The notes under the pieces were generated by a model. That model was given only the letters and a program-made list of their open reading frames with translations, was not told where the DNA came from and did not search any database. This document shows positions 1 through 6,611 of a stretch of 9,037 bases of DNA, piece after piece. The position numbers and the translations under genes were made by a program. The stretch covers positions 1-9,037 of the forward strand of contig JALPXT010000055.1 of the NCBI GenBank assembly GCA_023271485.1. The letters run 5' to 3'. How positions within the stretch are numbered: the stretch's first letter is position 1; every line of letters begins with the position of its first letter. The DNA comes from Dehalococcoidia bacterium. GTDB taxonomy: Bacteria; Chloroflexota; Dehalococcoidia; SZUA-161; SpSt-899.

Positions 1-345
1 ACCATCGAAACCCTGGACATCAATATCTGGGACGAACTGGGCACGCGAAGCTATGAAATGTACAGCGGGGGGGAATCGTTCCGGATAGATCTGGCGTTGC
101 GTATCGCCCTTTCCAGGCTGCTGGCGCGGCGGGCGGGAGCGCCGTTGCCCACTCTGATCATCGATGAGGGCTTCGGCACGCAGGACGCTTCCGGGCGAGG
201 GAAACTGGTGGAGGCCATAAATTCAATTCAGGACGACTTCGAGAGGATAATCGTCATCACTCACATCGATGAGCTAAAGGACGCCTTCCCGGTGCGCATC
301 GAGGTCACCAAGACCAATGAGGGCTCGACTATTGCGGTGAGCTAG
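1..345 (+). CDS. sbcC: SbcC/Rad50-type exonuclease ATPase subunit, C-terminal end (5' truncated)
   Basis: The reading frame is open from base 1 and ends at TAG 343-345, leaving the last 114 residues of an ATPase whose start lies outside the window. The visible part is the C-terminal half of an ABC-type head domain: the signature motif SGGE (codons from about 61), Walker B LIIDEGFG with its catalytic glutamate, a D-loop TQD, and a switch histidine in ITHIDEL. A signature motif far from Walker A, a Walker B ending in DEGFG and a short beta-strand tail are typical of SbcC/Rad50 proteins, which work with the SbcD/Mre11 nuclease on double-strand breaks and DNA hairpins. RecF or SMC relatives are possible but fit less well. 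The ATG at 58 is internal and not a credible start. The gene converges on the RND exporter gene, with only 16 bp between the stop codons and no clear terminator. Confidence 0.88.
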   Translation, partial: TIETLDINIWDELGTRSYEMYSGGESFRIDLALRIALSRLLARRAGAPLPTLIIDEGFGTQDASGRGKLVEAINSIQDDFERIIVITHIDELKDAFPVRIEVTKTNEGSTIAVS

Positions 346-360
346 ATTCCAGCGCGAAAC
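340..360 (+). repeat. 21-bp direct repeat, copy 1 (pairs with 5738-5758)
   Basis: The sequence AGCTAGATTCCAGCGCGAAAC covers the sbcC stop codon and most of the gap to the RND gene. It matches 5738-5758 at 18 of 21 positions in the same orientation, and the three differences (350, 351, 353) are all transitions. Similarity stops abruptly on both sides. The two copies bracket the whole minus-strand tetR-lipoprotein-RND block. A match of this quality somewhere in 9 kb could arise by chance; its placement at both block edges is what makes it worth recording. Confidence 0.5.
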
Positions 361-361
361 C

Positions 362-3028
362 TCATCTCCAGATAGACCGCTGACGGGCGAGTCTTTCTTC
401 CTTACCTGCCAGTATTAATGGCAGAACGAAAACTGCTGTTATTAGGCAAGCAGCAACACCTATAACGAGGACGTAGCCCATCCCTGCTAGACCGGGGTGA
501 GGGGAAAACCCCAAACTGCCAAAAGCGATCATCGTTGTCAAAGCAGTTAAAAGAATCGCCTTACCGGTAGTTCTTAAGACAAGGGGTATATTCCTCTCCA
601 AGCCATAGCGGTGAATGATATGGATAGCGTTATCGATCCCGATGCCTAAAATGAGGGGTACTGCCATTAAATTTGTAAAGTCGAACTTCATTCCCAGAAC
701 CTGCATCAGCCCTACCATCCAGGTCGCTCCCAGAATGATTGGCACCATACCGACCAGAGCAGTCCTGGAACTTTTAAAGGTAATAGCCACGATGGCAAAA
801 ACAACTATTGCAGCCGCTGCAGTAGCCCATACTACCCTTTCCAGAATCAGATCAAGCAGCAGGAGAAAGAATATAGGCGTGCCTGAAGTGCGTGGTGCAA
901 CTGCAGTTACCTGCTCATTGAAAGCCCTAAATATTTGTTCATCCCATATGTCCCCCTGCGGGAAGATTGTAAGCAGAAAACTGTCGCCATCTCGGCACAC
1001 AAACTGATCCCTGATTTCAGCAGGGAGGGTATCCAGTGTAATTATCTCATCAACGGCTGTCATCTCAAGTAAGAGATTATGCAACGCCGGGATATAGTTT
1101 TCCTGGAAACTACTCACTGCCGGAACACTTAACAGACCTTTTGTTCTGGTGATGATCCCTTGCTCAATGATAGCATTGCTTTTTTCTGCTACCCGCCTGT
1201 GACCGCCGGCATAAGCAAGCTCTTCTATTTTAGCAATATTATCCTCCAGCCGGGTTAGCTCAGCTTCCAGTTCTGCAACTGTCTCAACATCTACATTATG
1301 ATCGAAGCCTTGTGCTTGAAGTGCCAGAAGATGTGCCCTGAATGCGCGAATCAAAGGTAAACGGATCTCCTTTTGCTCATCAGCGGGAGGGATGAAATCG
1401 GCTATTGATTCTACTCTGCCTACCAGCGGTTCCTCTCTCATCTTTCGAGCCATTTCTCTTGATTCGGTTACTGAGTCCACAATAAGCATTGAAGGATCAG
1501 GGCTAATACCGAACTCGTCAATAACTCGCTCTTGCGTCACAACTGCCGGCATATCCTCAGGATACATCGCCAATATATCGTATTGAAATTCAATATGCAT
1601 GGCAGAGAAGAGGAGTACGACTGTAATCAAGGCGAAAAACGAAGCAAAAGCCCATTTATATTTCAGTAAAACCCTTCCACCTGCTTCTAAAAATCCAAAT
1701 TCGGAGGTTTTAGTGGGAACGGCACCGAATATAGACTTGAGCCGTTTAGACTTCAGTTTGTCCTGGAAGCAGAACAGAGCCGGCAAAACCACCAGCACAG
1801 AGGCAAGGGTAATCAAAATACCGGTGCCATTTACAAAGCCCATTTCGGCCAGGACATCTAATCCGGTCAGTCCAAAAGTAAAAAAGACGACAGCAGTAGT
1901 TATCGCCCCGACTATTACGCCTTTGCCTACCTTGGCATACATTGTTTTCAGACTATCCGGCACGTCCATTCCTTCAGCCCTGGCCTGAAGAAAGGCATTG
2001 GTCAGGTGAATGGCAAAATCAATTCCCAGCCCCATTAGTAAGACGGCAAAAAAGGCGGTGAACATGTTGAGATGACCAATTACCGCCCCAATAAATCCAG
2101 CAGTATAGGTAACGCCAAGAATTATCGGGGTCATAGCTATAAATGGTGCTGACCTCATCCTGAAAGCGATGATCAGTAAAGCGAGAATTAAGAAGAGAGC
2201 AACCAGAGCTGAGAGCGCCATCCCCTCTCTCAATGCTTCTTCATCCTCCAACTGCGTCGGCATTAAACCGGTTATGCCAATATTTAAATCAGGAAATCCT
2301 TCTCCAAACTCATCAACTGCTGCACGCACAGCCCGGGCCAGATCCATTGCTGCAAGATAGTCGGCAAACGAAACGGCAGGGTGGACTTGCATGATCAACA
2401 TTTGGTTATCCGGGGAGAGAAAATGCTCTTCTCCCAGCAGCAGTTGCCTCACATTCTCCCTGACCTGCTCCGGTTTAGCATCAATTACCAGGAATGTTGT
2501 CAGGCCATCAAGGGCTCGGATGACCATGAACTCTTCCTCCAGGGTTCTAAACCTTTCCTCGTTTTCGATGACCCCTTTTTCAAGCATCAGATTTGCAGTG
2601 CGCAAGAACGGCAGCAGTTCTAAACGAGAAAAGAGGACGAAAGAGGCTCTTAATTCATCTTCATCCCGCAATAAAAGGGCATGCCTTTTGATGAAATCAG
2701 TATCTATCCGGTAATCGACCCTTCTTACATTATCTACTTCGGCTAAAATTGGTGCCAACTCTGCTGCTGCTCTCGTCAGCTCACCTTCGTTTTCCCCTTC
2801 AATAACGACGAAAATACGTGAAGCGGCATAGAAATCAGCAATGATCCGGTTGAATTCCTCTACCTGAGGTTTCTCCTCCGGTAACATGCCGGCAAGGTGA
2901 ACCTGCATCACAATTCTTGAAGCAAAAAACCCGCTAATGAACAGCAGGATCACCGCAGCCAGTAAGATTTTTCTATGATGACGGTAAATACCACTTGCAA
3001 GGGTATCAAAAACTTTCTTTCTAGCCAT
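362..3028 (-). CDS. RND-superfamily exporter, MMPL type (COG1033-like)
   Basis: An 888-residue inner-membrane protein with the duplicated RND plan. TM1 is at about 20-41, a large extracytoplasmic loop at 42-265, TM2-6 at about 270-290, 294-316, 320-346, 368-388 and 396-420, TM7 at 459-478, a second loop at 479-730, and TM8-12 at about 731-752, 757-778, 783-808, 821-841 and 849-874. The paired TM4/TM10 motifs GLGIDFAIH (333-341) and GIGIDNAIH (795-803) carry the aspartates expected to relay protons. Loop 2 has a short coiled coil (about 581-605). Length and layout match predicted RND exporters that move lipids, hopanoids or other hydrophobic molecules; the substrate cannot be read from sequence. 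No periplasmic adaptor or outer-membrane factor gene is adjacent. The ATG at 3026-3028 follows AAAGGAAAG at suitable spacing. It lies 443 bp downstream of the lipoprotein gene on the same strand, so it may be in that operon or have its own promoter. Confidence 0.9.
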   Translation of the reverse strand: MARKKVFDTLASGIYRHHRKILLAAVILLFISGFFASRIVMQVHLAGMLPEEKPQVEEFNRIIADFYAASRIFVVIEGENEGELTRAAAELAPILAEVDNVRRVDYRIDTDFIKRHALLLRDEDELRASFVLFSRLELLPFLRTANLMLEKGVIENEERFRTLEEEFMVIRALDGLTTFLVIDAKPEQVRENVRQLLLGEEHFLSPDNQMLIMQVHPAVSFADYLAAMDLARAVRAAVDEFGEGFPDLNIGITGLMPTQLEDEEALREGMALSALVALFLILALLIIAFRMRSAPFIAMTPIILGVTYTAGFIGAVIGHLNMFTAFFAVLLMGLGIDFAIHLTNAFLQARAEGMDVPDSLKTMYAKVGKGVIVGAITTAVVFFTFGLTGLDVLAEMGFVNGTGILITLASVLVVLPALFCFQDKLKSKRLKSIFGAVPTKTSEFGFLEAGGRVLLKYKWAFASFFALITVVLLFSAMHIEFQYDILAMYPEDMPAVVTQERVIDEFGISPDPSMLIVDSVTESREMARKMREEPLVGRVESIADFIPPADEQKEIRLPLIRAFRAHLLALQAQGFDHNVDVETVAELEAELTRLEDNIAKIEELAYAGGHRRVAEKSNAIIEQGIITRTKGLLSVPAVSSFQENYIPALHNLLLEMTAVDEIITLDTLPAEIRDQFVCRDGDSFLLTIFPQGDIWDEQIFRAFNEQVTAVAPRTSGTPIFFLLLLDLILERVVWATAAAAIVVFAIVAITFKSSRTALVGMVPIILGATWMVGLMQVLGMKFDFTNLMAVPLILGIGIDNAIHIIHRYGLERNIPLVLRTTGKAILLTALTTMIAFGSLGFSPHPGLAGMGYVLVIGVAACLITAVFVLPLILAGKEERLARQRSIWR

Positions 3029-3080
3029 TCGTTGCTTTCCTTTCGATTTAGAATTTCGGGTAAGGACAAAGCCTATCCTT

Positions 3081-3098
3081 CAGATAACAAAATATCTG
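3081..3098. promoter_or_regulatory. Inverted repeat upstream of the RND gene, possible operator
   Basis: CAGATA, six bases, then TATCTG: a perfect 18-bp dyad with 6-bp arms, about 52 bp upstream of the RND start codon. Its size and placement would suit an operator. I see no matching dyad at the tetR promoter, so binding by the neighbouring TetR protein is only a guess. Confidence 0.25.
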
Positions 3099-3112
3099 CC
3101 ATGGATGCCTGA

Positions 3113-3131
3113 CCTGCCTGTGGCAGACAGG
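3113..3131. repeat. Short hairpin CCTGCCTG-TGG-CAGACAGG
   Basis: Two 8-base arms pair at 7 of 8 positions around a 3-base loop. The composition (CCTG/CAGG blocks) resembles the hairpin elements at 5560-5614 and 6002-6031, so it may belong to the same loose class of small dispersed palindromes, but it is not the same sequence. Confidence 0.4.
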
Positions 3132-3359
3132 AATGTCTTATGCAAATACTCCAACATGTTTTTCCCCTGTTTTTCCGCAGTGGAGATAAAACCACGCGGT
3201 ACGGCAAAAGTAATTGGCTCGATTCTCAGGGCGAAAACACCCCGATATCCAGGTAACCACAGCACGCCTCCGAACAGTCGTAGCCAGCGCCAGGATGCGT
3301 GAAGTCAATGTATGAGATTATCTCACTCATGCTCCCGTTCAGTATCGGTCTGGCCAATC

Positions 3360-3418
3360 TGAGACCGCTGAAAAACTGCATTTTTGCTGACACTCCGAAG
3401 GACTTTTCAGCAGTCTTA
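3360..3418. repeat. Imperfect inverted repeat with 13-15-bp arms
   Basis: GCTGAAAA (3367-3374) pairs perfectly with TTTTCAGC (3404-3411). The pairing extends outward through AGAC/GTCT across one C/A mismatch, and through a G-T and a T-A pair to 3360 and 3418. The loop is 29 bases. It lies 50-110 bp after the lipoprotein stop codon. There is no T-run on the relevant strand, so a relic of a small transposable element end or an RNA-processing hairpin seems more likely than an intrinsic terminator. Confidence 0.4.
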
Positions 3419-3471
3419 CTCTGTACCCCTTTCTTTAGACCACTCAAGCGGGTGGGGATTACGAGACACTA

Positions 3472-4833
3472 CTAACCCCCCTTCCAGTATTCTACCATCC
3501 AGGGTGGCAGCTCATAGTCCACAGTGCCTGCATACCTGACACCTTCCCACACCCTATCGCCTAGCACGGCTCGCCCATCGGGCCAAACAACAACCAGCCC
3601 CCCATCTCGCCATTGGGTTCCAAGACCAGTAACATATCCCGGCCCCCAGATTACATCGTGTGGGTGAGGCGAATCCATTCCCGTAAATACTACTCTACCC
3701 CCGACCCCAACGAAATCTGTCTTTGCCAGTTCAATAACTACGGCATCCGAATCAACAGTACCCGCTCTCTGAATAGCCTCTTTCAATATGAAGAGGGCGT
3801 CATACGTGCCAGCGGCGGTGTATATGGGGTATTCACCGAATCTTTCAACAAACTGGTCAAAGAAAGGGATCGTTTCCTCTGTTATTTCCACACGACCGAT
3901 GAGGTTTAGGGTCATCTCATATTCTCCTTTTCCTCCAGTGGCCTCCCAGAAGCCCATCTCGTGGGCTTCCAGATTAATCCCTACCGAAGCCGCGGGAATT
4001 TCAAGCTCACCCCATTGCCTGGCATAAACGAGCCCGACTGGTCCGGACAGAACGGTCAGAATCATGTGAGCACCAGCCGCCTTTATTGCTGTCAGCTCAG
4101 CCGTAACATCGGTCGCCTCCCCAGATGGCCTCCACGCCCCAATGACTTCCATTAACAACAACGGAAGCTCCTCTTCAGCAGCGGCAATCACGGGGTCCGC
4201 CCAGACCCCCTCTTCAACCATCAGGGCTACCTTTGGCATCAAAATGCCAAGCTCCTTCCTGATCACATCGGCAACCATGGTCACCAGAGCGAAATTGGCA
4301 CGCCCAAGATAAGCAGAATTTACCGGCGTAACCCTGAACCAGTACCTGTACCTCTCATAATCCGCTGCCACACGCATATTTAGCTCCGGGTGGTCAGCGC
4401 CCGTGCCGAGGAAGATCACCCGATGATCCGCCATCACCTCCTGCATCGCCAGCACCGCCTCTGGCCTGAAGCCACCAACTACAAAATCCACCTCGTCGAC
4501 GGTTATGAGCCTGTCCATGGCGATTGCGGCGTCGATAACGCACAGTATCTCGTTAGAATCGGCCCTAACCAGCTCTATCTCACGCATCACGCCGCCTACA
4601 TTCACCCCACCGGCGGCATTTATCTCCTCAGCCGCCATCTCCGCCCCTGCCCACTTGTGTTCGCCATGGATGAACTCCATCGGGCCGATAACCCCGATTT
4701 TGATCTTGGGCACTTCCTCGACGGGCTCAATAACGGGCTCAATGGGCCTTGGTGGAGGACACGCTGCTAGGACGGGTATCAGCAGTACCAGGATTACCAC
4801 CACTGCCAGCATCACCTTTACTTGTCTGGACAT
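3472..4833 (-). CDS. ABC-type substrate-binding lipoprotein, branched-chain amino acid/amide family (Peripla_BP_6-like), orphan
   Basis: A 453-residue secreted lipoprotein. The N-terminus is a lipoprotein signal peptide: basic residues, a hydrophobic core (8-22) and lipobox LAAC with the lipidated Cys at 25, followed by a Pro/Glu-rich linker (26-43). From about 44 the fold of LivJ/amide-type binding proteins begins (KIKIGVIGPM, then GAEMAAEEINAAGGVNVGG, the usual first-lobe helix) and runs to near the C-terminus, with YDALFILKEAIQRAG as the conserved late helix. The ligand (branched-chain amino acid, amide, urea or other small molecule) cannot be assigned. The ATG at 4831-4833 is fixed by a perfect AAGGAGGT at 4842-4849, 8 nt upstream. 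The tetR gene ends 64 bp upstream on the same strand, so cotranscription is likely. No Liv-type permease or ATPase genes are nearby, so the protein either borrows a distant transporter or acts as a sensor or partner. Confidence 0.87.
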   Translation of the reverse strand: MSRQVKVMLAVVVILVLLIPVLAACPPPRPIEPVIEPVEEVPKIKIGVIGPMEFIHGEHKWAGAEMAAEEINAAGGVNVGGVMREIELVRADSNEILCVIDAAIAMDRLITVDEVDFVVGGFRPEAVLAMQEVMADHRVIFLGTGADHPELNMRVAADYERYRYWFRVTPVNSAYLGRANFALVTMVADVIRKELGILMPKVALMVEEGVWADPVIAAAEEELPLLLMEVIGAWRPSGEATDVTAELTAIKAAGAHMILTVLSGPVGLVYARQWGELEIPAASVGINLEAHEMGFWEATGGKGEYEMTLNLIGRVEITEETIPFFDQFVERFGEYPIYTAAGTYDALFILKEAIQRAGTVDSDAVVIELAKTDFVGVGGRVVFTGMDSPHPHDVIWGPGYVTGLGTQWRDGGLVVVWPDGRAVLGDRVWEGVRYAGTVDYELPPWMVEYWKGG

Positions 4834-4897
4834 CTCTGTATACCTCCTTATCGTTAGTCAACAACTAGTTATTTAATCCCAACGTCAAAAAAATTTA

Positions 4898-5527
4898 CTA
4901 TTTACCACTTAACAAATCAGGTACCATTTCTAAATAGACCTGTTTAAATATTTGGCAAAACATTTTCTTAATATTTTCCGGATCGTACCCGGAGTATTTG
5001 GCCCATTTATCTCCTAGAATTATAAACAAACAAACCGGCATTATGCCCATAAAAAGGTAGGCTGTCTTCAGGTATTGGGTGTCCAGATGTTTAAATCCCA
5101 GCTCTTTTGCTCGCCGGATAGAATCTTCCATCAGTGACTGAGAGAAATCAAAAAATGCTGTATCGGCTGGACCTGATTTTAGTGCCTCACTTAACATAAT
5201 TCTTAAACTGTCTTTTCTTCCAGAAAGCATTTCCAAGGCTACTGGGATGAAATTGCTCATTTTTTCAAAAGTAAATGTGTCCTGAGTTATAGCTGAAGCA
5301 TCAAAAAATTTATCTTTTTGTGCCAGGAAATCTTTAGCATTTATTTCGATCAGTTCGCTCAGGAGCGCTTCCTTGCTTTCAAAGTAATAATATAAAAGGG
5401 CTTTATTTACTCCGGCTGTTTTTGCGATTTCATCAATCCTTGCTCCTTCAAAACCCTTGCTTGCAAAGATTTCAAGGGCGGCGTCCAGTATTTTTTGTTT
5501 GCTGTTCTTATCACCCATGGACTTCAT
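4898..5527 (-). CDS. TetR/AcrR-family transcriptional regulator
   Basis: A 209-residue one-domain-plus-sensor repressor. Residues 10-57 form the TetR DNA-binding domain: ILDAALEIFASKGFEGARI, then helix 2 (31-38, DEIAKTAG) and recognition helix NKALLYYYF (41-49), followed by SKEALLSELI. The rest is a helical ligand-binding and dimerisation domain with no family-specific motif I can name, including a hydrophobic stretch near AYLFMGIMPVCLFIILG. Such proteins usually repress their own operon and release DNA on binding a hydrophobic ligand, often an exporter substrate, which suits the RND gene further down. The ATG at 5525-5527 follows CGGAGATAG at workable spacing; a second ATG three codons later lacks an SD. 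A strong promoter lies about 174 nt upstream of the start and a hairpin sits in between. Confidence 0.9.
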   Translation of the reverse strand: MKSMGDKNSKQKILDAALEIFASKGFEGARIDEIAKTAGVNKALLYYYFESKEALLSELIEINAKDFLAQKDKFFDASAITQDTFTFEKMSNFIPVALEMLSGRKDSLRIMLSEALKSGPADTAFFDFSQSLMEDSIRRAKELGFKHLDTQYLKTAYLFMGIMPVCLFIILGDKWAKYSGYDPENIKKMFCQIFKQVYLEMVPDLLSGK

Positions 5528-5559
5528 TATTTTCTATCTCCGCTATCTTTGCACTTTGT

Positions 5560-5614
5560 ATCCCTGGGCCTGGCCAGAGTCTTGCCCCTCCGCAGGCAGG
5601 GGGACAGGTCTGGC
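5560..5614. repeat. Hairpin-forming repeat in the tetR leader (long form; pairs with 6002-6031)
   Basis: The element begins with an 18-bp block identical to 6002-6019 (5560-5577) and ends with GGACAGGTCTGG (5602-5613), which differs by one base from 6020-6031. Between them this copy has 24 extra bases. The longer form folds into a bulged hairpin: GCCAGA (5573-5578) with TCTGGC (5609-5614), GTC (5579-5581) with GAC (5603-5605), and CCCCT (5585-5589) with AGGGG (5598-5602), loop 5590-5597. No T-run follows on the - strand, so it is not an intrinsic terminator. It would sit in the untranslated leader of the tetR transcript. Confidence 0.6.
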
Positions 5615-5707
5615 AAAGGTAAAAGTGTAAAGATAGTGATCTCCCTGCAATATGGTGCTGATCGGCAATCATTAGTCGAAAGGATGCTTAACTGACTGAT
5701 TGGTTTA

Positions 5708-5736
5708 ATTGTACCATCTATTTTTCCTTTTGTCAA
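5708..5736 (-). promoter_or_regulatory. Sigma-70 promoter for the tetR-lipoprotein(-RND) block
   Basis: Read on the - strand: -35 TTGACA (5731-5736, full consensus), a 17-base spacer, and -10 TACAAT (5708-5713, one mismatch). Transcription should start near 5701, giving a leader of about 174 nt before the tetR start codon. The downstream segment 5689-5709 has a loose dyad (TTAAC...GTTTAA) that might be an operator, but its match is weak. The direct repeat 5738-5758 touches the upstream edge of the -35 box. Confidence 0.75.
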
Positions 5737-5737
5737 T

Positions 5738-5758
5738 AGCTAGATTCTGGTGCGAAAC
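5738..5758 (+). repeat. 21-bp direct repeat, copy 2 (pairs with 340-360)
   Basis: AGCTAGATTCTGGTGCGAAAC, 18 of 21 identical to copy 1 and in the same orientation. It lies one base upstream of the -35 box of the tetR promoter, at the outer edge of the minus-strand block. This position also allows a regulatory role rather than, or as well as, a boundary role. Confidence 0.5.
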
Positions 5759-5815
5759 TCTTGGAACCTTTAGTCCTCTGACATCGTCTATTATAGTATA
5801 GTCCTCCGCAGAAAG

Positions 5816-5824
5816 TGTTATAAT
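5816..5824 (+). promoter_or_regulatory. Extended -10 promoter element (TGTTATAAT)
   Basis: TG-T-TATAAT is a perfect extended -10 motif, which can work without a -35 box; none is visible at the right distance. A start near 5831 would leave about 13 nt before the ATG at 5844, which has a GAGG just upstream at short spacing. It diverges from the tetR promoter about 100 bp away. Confidence 0.45.
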
Positions 5825-5843
5825 GGGCATGGGGTGAGGTATC

Positions 5844-6193
5844 ATGGCAGAAAAAACCGTAACGGTTCAGAACAAAGACACACTGATATCGAAGGCCTAA
5901 GGAGGCTGAGAAGGTTCTTTTTGAGAGGGTAGGGAAAGAGCGTGATATCCTTTCCTCAAGATTCCAAGAAGGAGAAGGTTAAAGATTTTCTAATAGAATA
6001 CATCCCTGGGCCTGGCCAGGGACAGGCCTGGAAGAGCATCAGAAGGATTATCTCAACAGCGTTCATAAGGCAAATTGATGATATGCGCAATGTCATCAGG
6101 GGGGCTTTTTACCGGTTTTCCCCAAAGCTCAGTTTTGCGGCCGGGTGGGTTGACAGATTCCTTCAACCCCATTATAATGGTTTATGCAAATGA
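5844..6193 (+). pseudogene. Broken small gene of unknown function with an in-frame hairpin repeat
   Basis: An ATG at 5844 preceded by GAGGT opens an 18-codon frame that stops at 5898-5900. A coherent, charged sequence continues in the next frame (KEAEKVLFERVGKERDILSSR, roughly 5902-5967) and then in the third frame from about 5960 to the TGA at 6191-6193. Joined by two single-base corrections the product would be about 115 residues: a charged helical N-terminal half and a C-terminal part that includes SIRRIISTAFIRQIDDMRNV. Near the middle the hairpin repeat 6002-6031 is translated as PGPGQGQAW, as if inserted into an existing coding region. I do not recognise the family. It could be a decayed gene or a live gene with sequence errors. 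The complete open part from the internal ATG at 5942 is 83 codons with no good SD. Confidence 0.4.
6002..6031. repeat. Hairpin-forming repeat, short form (pairs with 5560-5614)
   Basis: Contains TCCCTGG (6003-6009), a six-base loop and CCAGGGA (6016-6022), a perfect 7-bp stem. Bases 6002-6019 are identical to 5560-5577 and 6020-6031 match 5602-5613 with one change, so this copy looks like the tetR-leader copy lacking an internal 24 bp. It is in frame within the open part of the broken gene. Confidence 0.6.
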
Positions 6194-6396
6194 CTATAAC
6201 CCTGCAGGCGACAGCCACAAGTGTCCGTTGCTAACACGTAGCGTTAACCGCTACAGTCACTGTTGGTATTTGGTATTGGGTCTGGCTGAATCCGTGAGGG
6301 CGGAGTTCAAAGGCCCACCTTCTTGGTGACTACCCCTGGAGCGGTGCAAAAAGATGGGGAAGTGACCAGAAGATCTGGAGGGATTGGAGCCAAGAG
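6194..6396. other. Intergenic region before the zinc-ribbon genes, with a small hairpin
   Basis: No convincing gene. A perfect hairpin GTAGCG (6238-6243), loop TTAAC, CGCTAC (6249-6254) is present but has no T-run after it. A weak -35/-10-like pair overlaps it (TTGCTA at 6229, TACAGT at 6252, 18-base spacer, four of six matches each). The promoter of the downstream small-gene operon should lie here, but I cannot fix it. Confidence 0.4.
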
Positions 6397-6597
6397 ATGA
6401 GACGCAGATGCGAAGTTTGTGGCAGGGAGATTAAACCCTTTGCTGAGTTCTGGCTCAGAGAGCCGGATCAGTACGACGATAAAGGAGCAGCGATTAAGCA
6501 GGGCAGGGCCATGCCGTTCTGCAGTACTGGCTGTATTTTTGGCTGGAGCGGAAAGGAACTGCGGAGACAGAAGAGGGAGAGGGAGAATGTCGAATAA
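6397..6597 (+). CDS. Small CxxC...CxxxC putative zinc-binding protein
   Basis: A 66-residue basic protein. CEVC at residues 5-8 and CSTGC at 42-46 supply four cysteines in a CxxC-x33-CxxxC arrangement suited to one zinc ion, separated by an acidic/aromatic stretch; the C-terminus (about 52-64) is a highly charged helix rich in Lys, Arg and Glu. The ATG follows TTGGAGCC at good spacing and the stop TAA is at 6595-6597. The next gene begins 14 bp later, so they probably share a transcript. Proteins of this size and type are common in phage- and plasmid-derived regions and may bind nucleic acid; I do not recognise a named family. Confidence 0.65.
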   Translation: MRRRCEVCGREIKPFAEFWLREPDQYDDKGAAIKQGRAMPFCSTGCIFGWSGKELRRQKRERENVE

Positions 6598-6611
6598 GGG
6601 AGAGATGTGAG

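Larger units (their letters stand above)
3029..3471. other. 443-bp intergenic region between RND gene and lipoprotein gene
   Basis: Short open frames exist on both strands, but none has a convincing ribosome site, recognisable domain or coding-like composition, so I call no gene. It contains three inverted repeats (3081-3098, 3113-3131, 3360-3418), listed separately, and a 6-bp G:C-rich hairpin (3440-3445 with 3450-3455, loop AAGC) just after the lipoprotein stop. That hairpin is not followed by a T-run on the transcribed strand, so it is a poor intrinsic terminator. I found no good -35/-10 pair facing the RND gene. Confidence 0.5.

Noticed and set aside
615..2714. Several plus-strand open frames of 60-130 codons inside the RND gene
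   Set aside because: They lie antisense to a clearly coding 888-residue gene, have no ribosome sites or recognisable domains, and show Ser/Thr/Arg-rich shadow composition.
3080..3447. Overlapping minus-strand frames of 61 and 73 codons in the 443-bp gap
   Set aside because: No SD, no domain, and they run through the inverted repeats; not supported as genes.
3440..3455. Hairpin after the lipoprotein stop as an intrinsic terminator
   Set aside because: Six-pair stem with a G-T pair and no T-run on the transcribed strand.
3613..4876. Plus-strand open frames antisense to the lipoprotein gene
   Set aside because: Shadows of a well-supported gene with a perfect SD and lipobox; their translations look non-coding.
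5527..5736. 69-codon minus-strand frame upstream of tetR
   Set aside because: It overlaps the promoter and the hairpin leader, starts at the promoter itself and lacks an SD.
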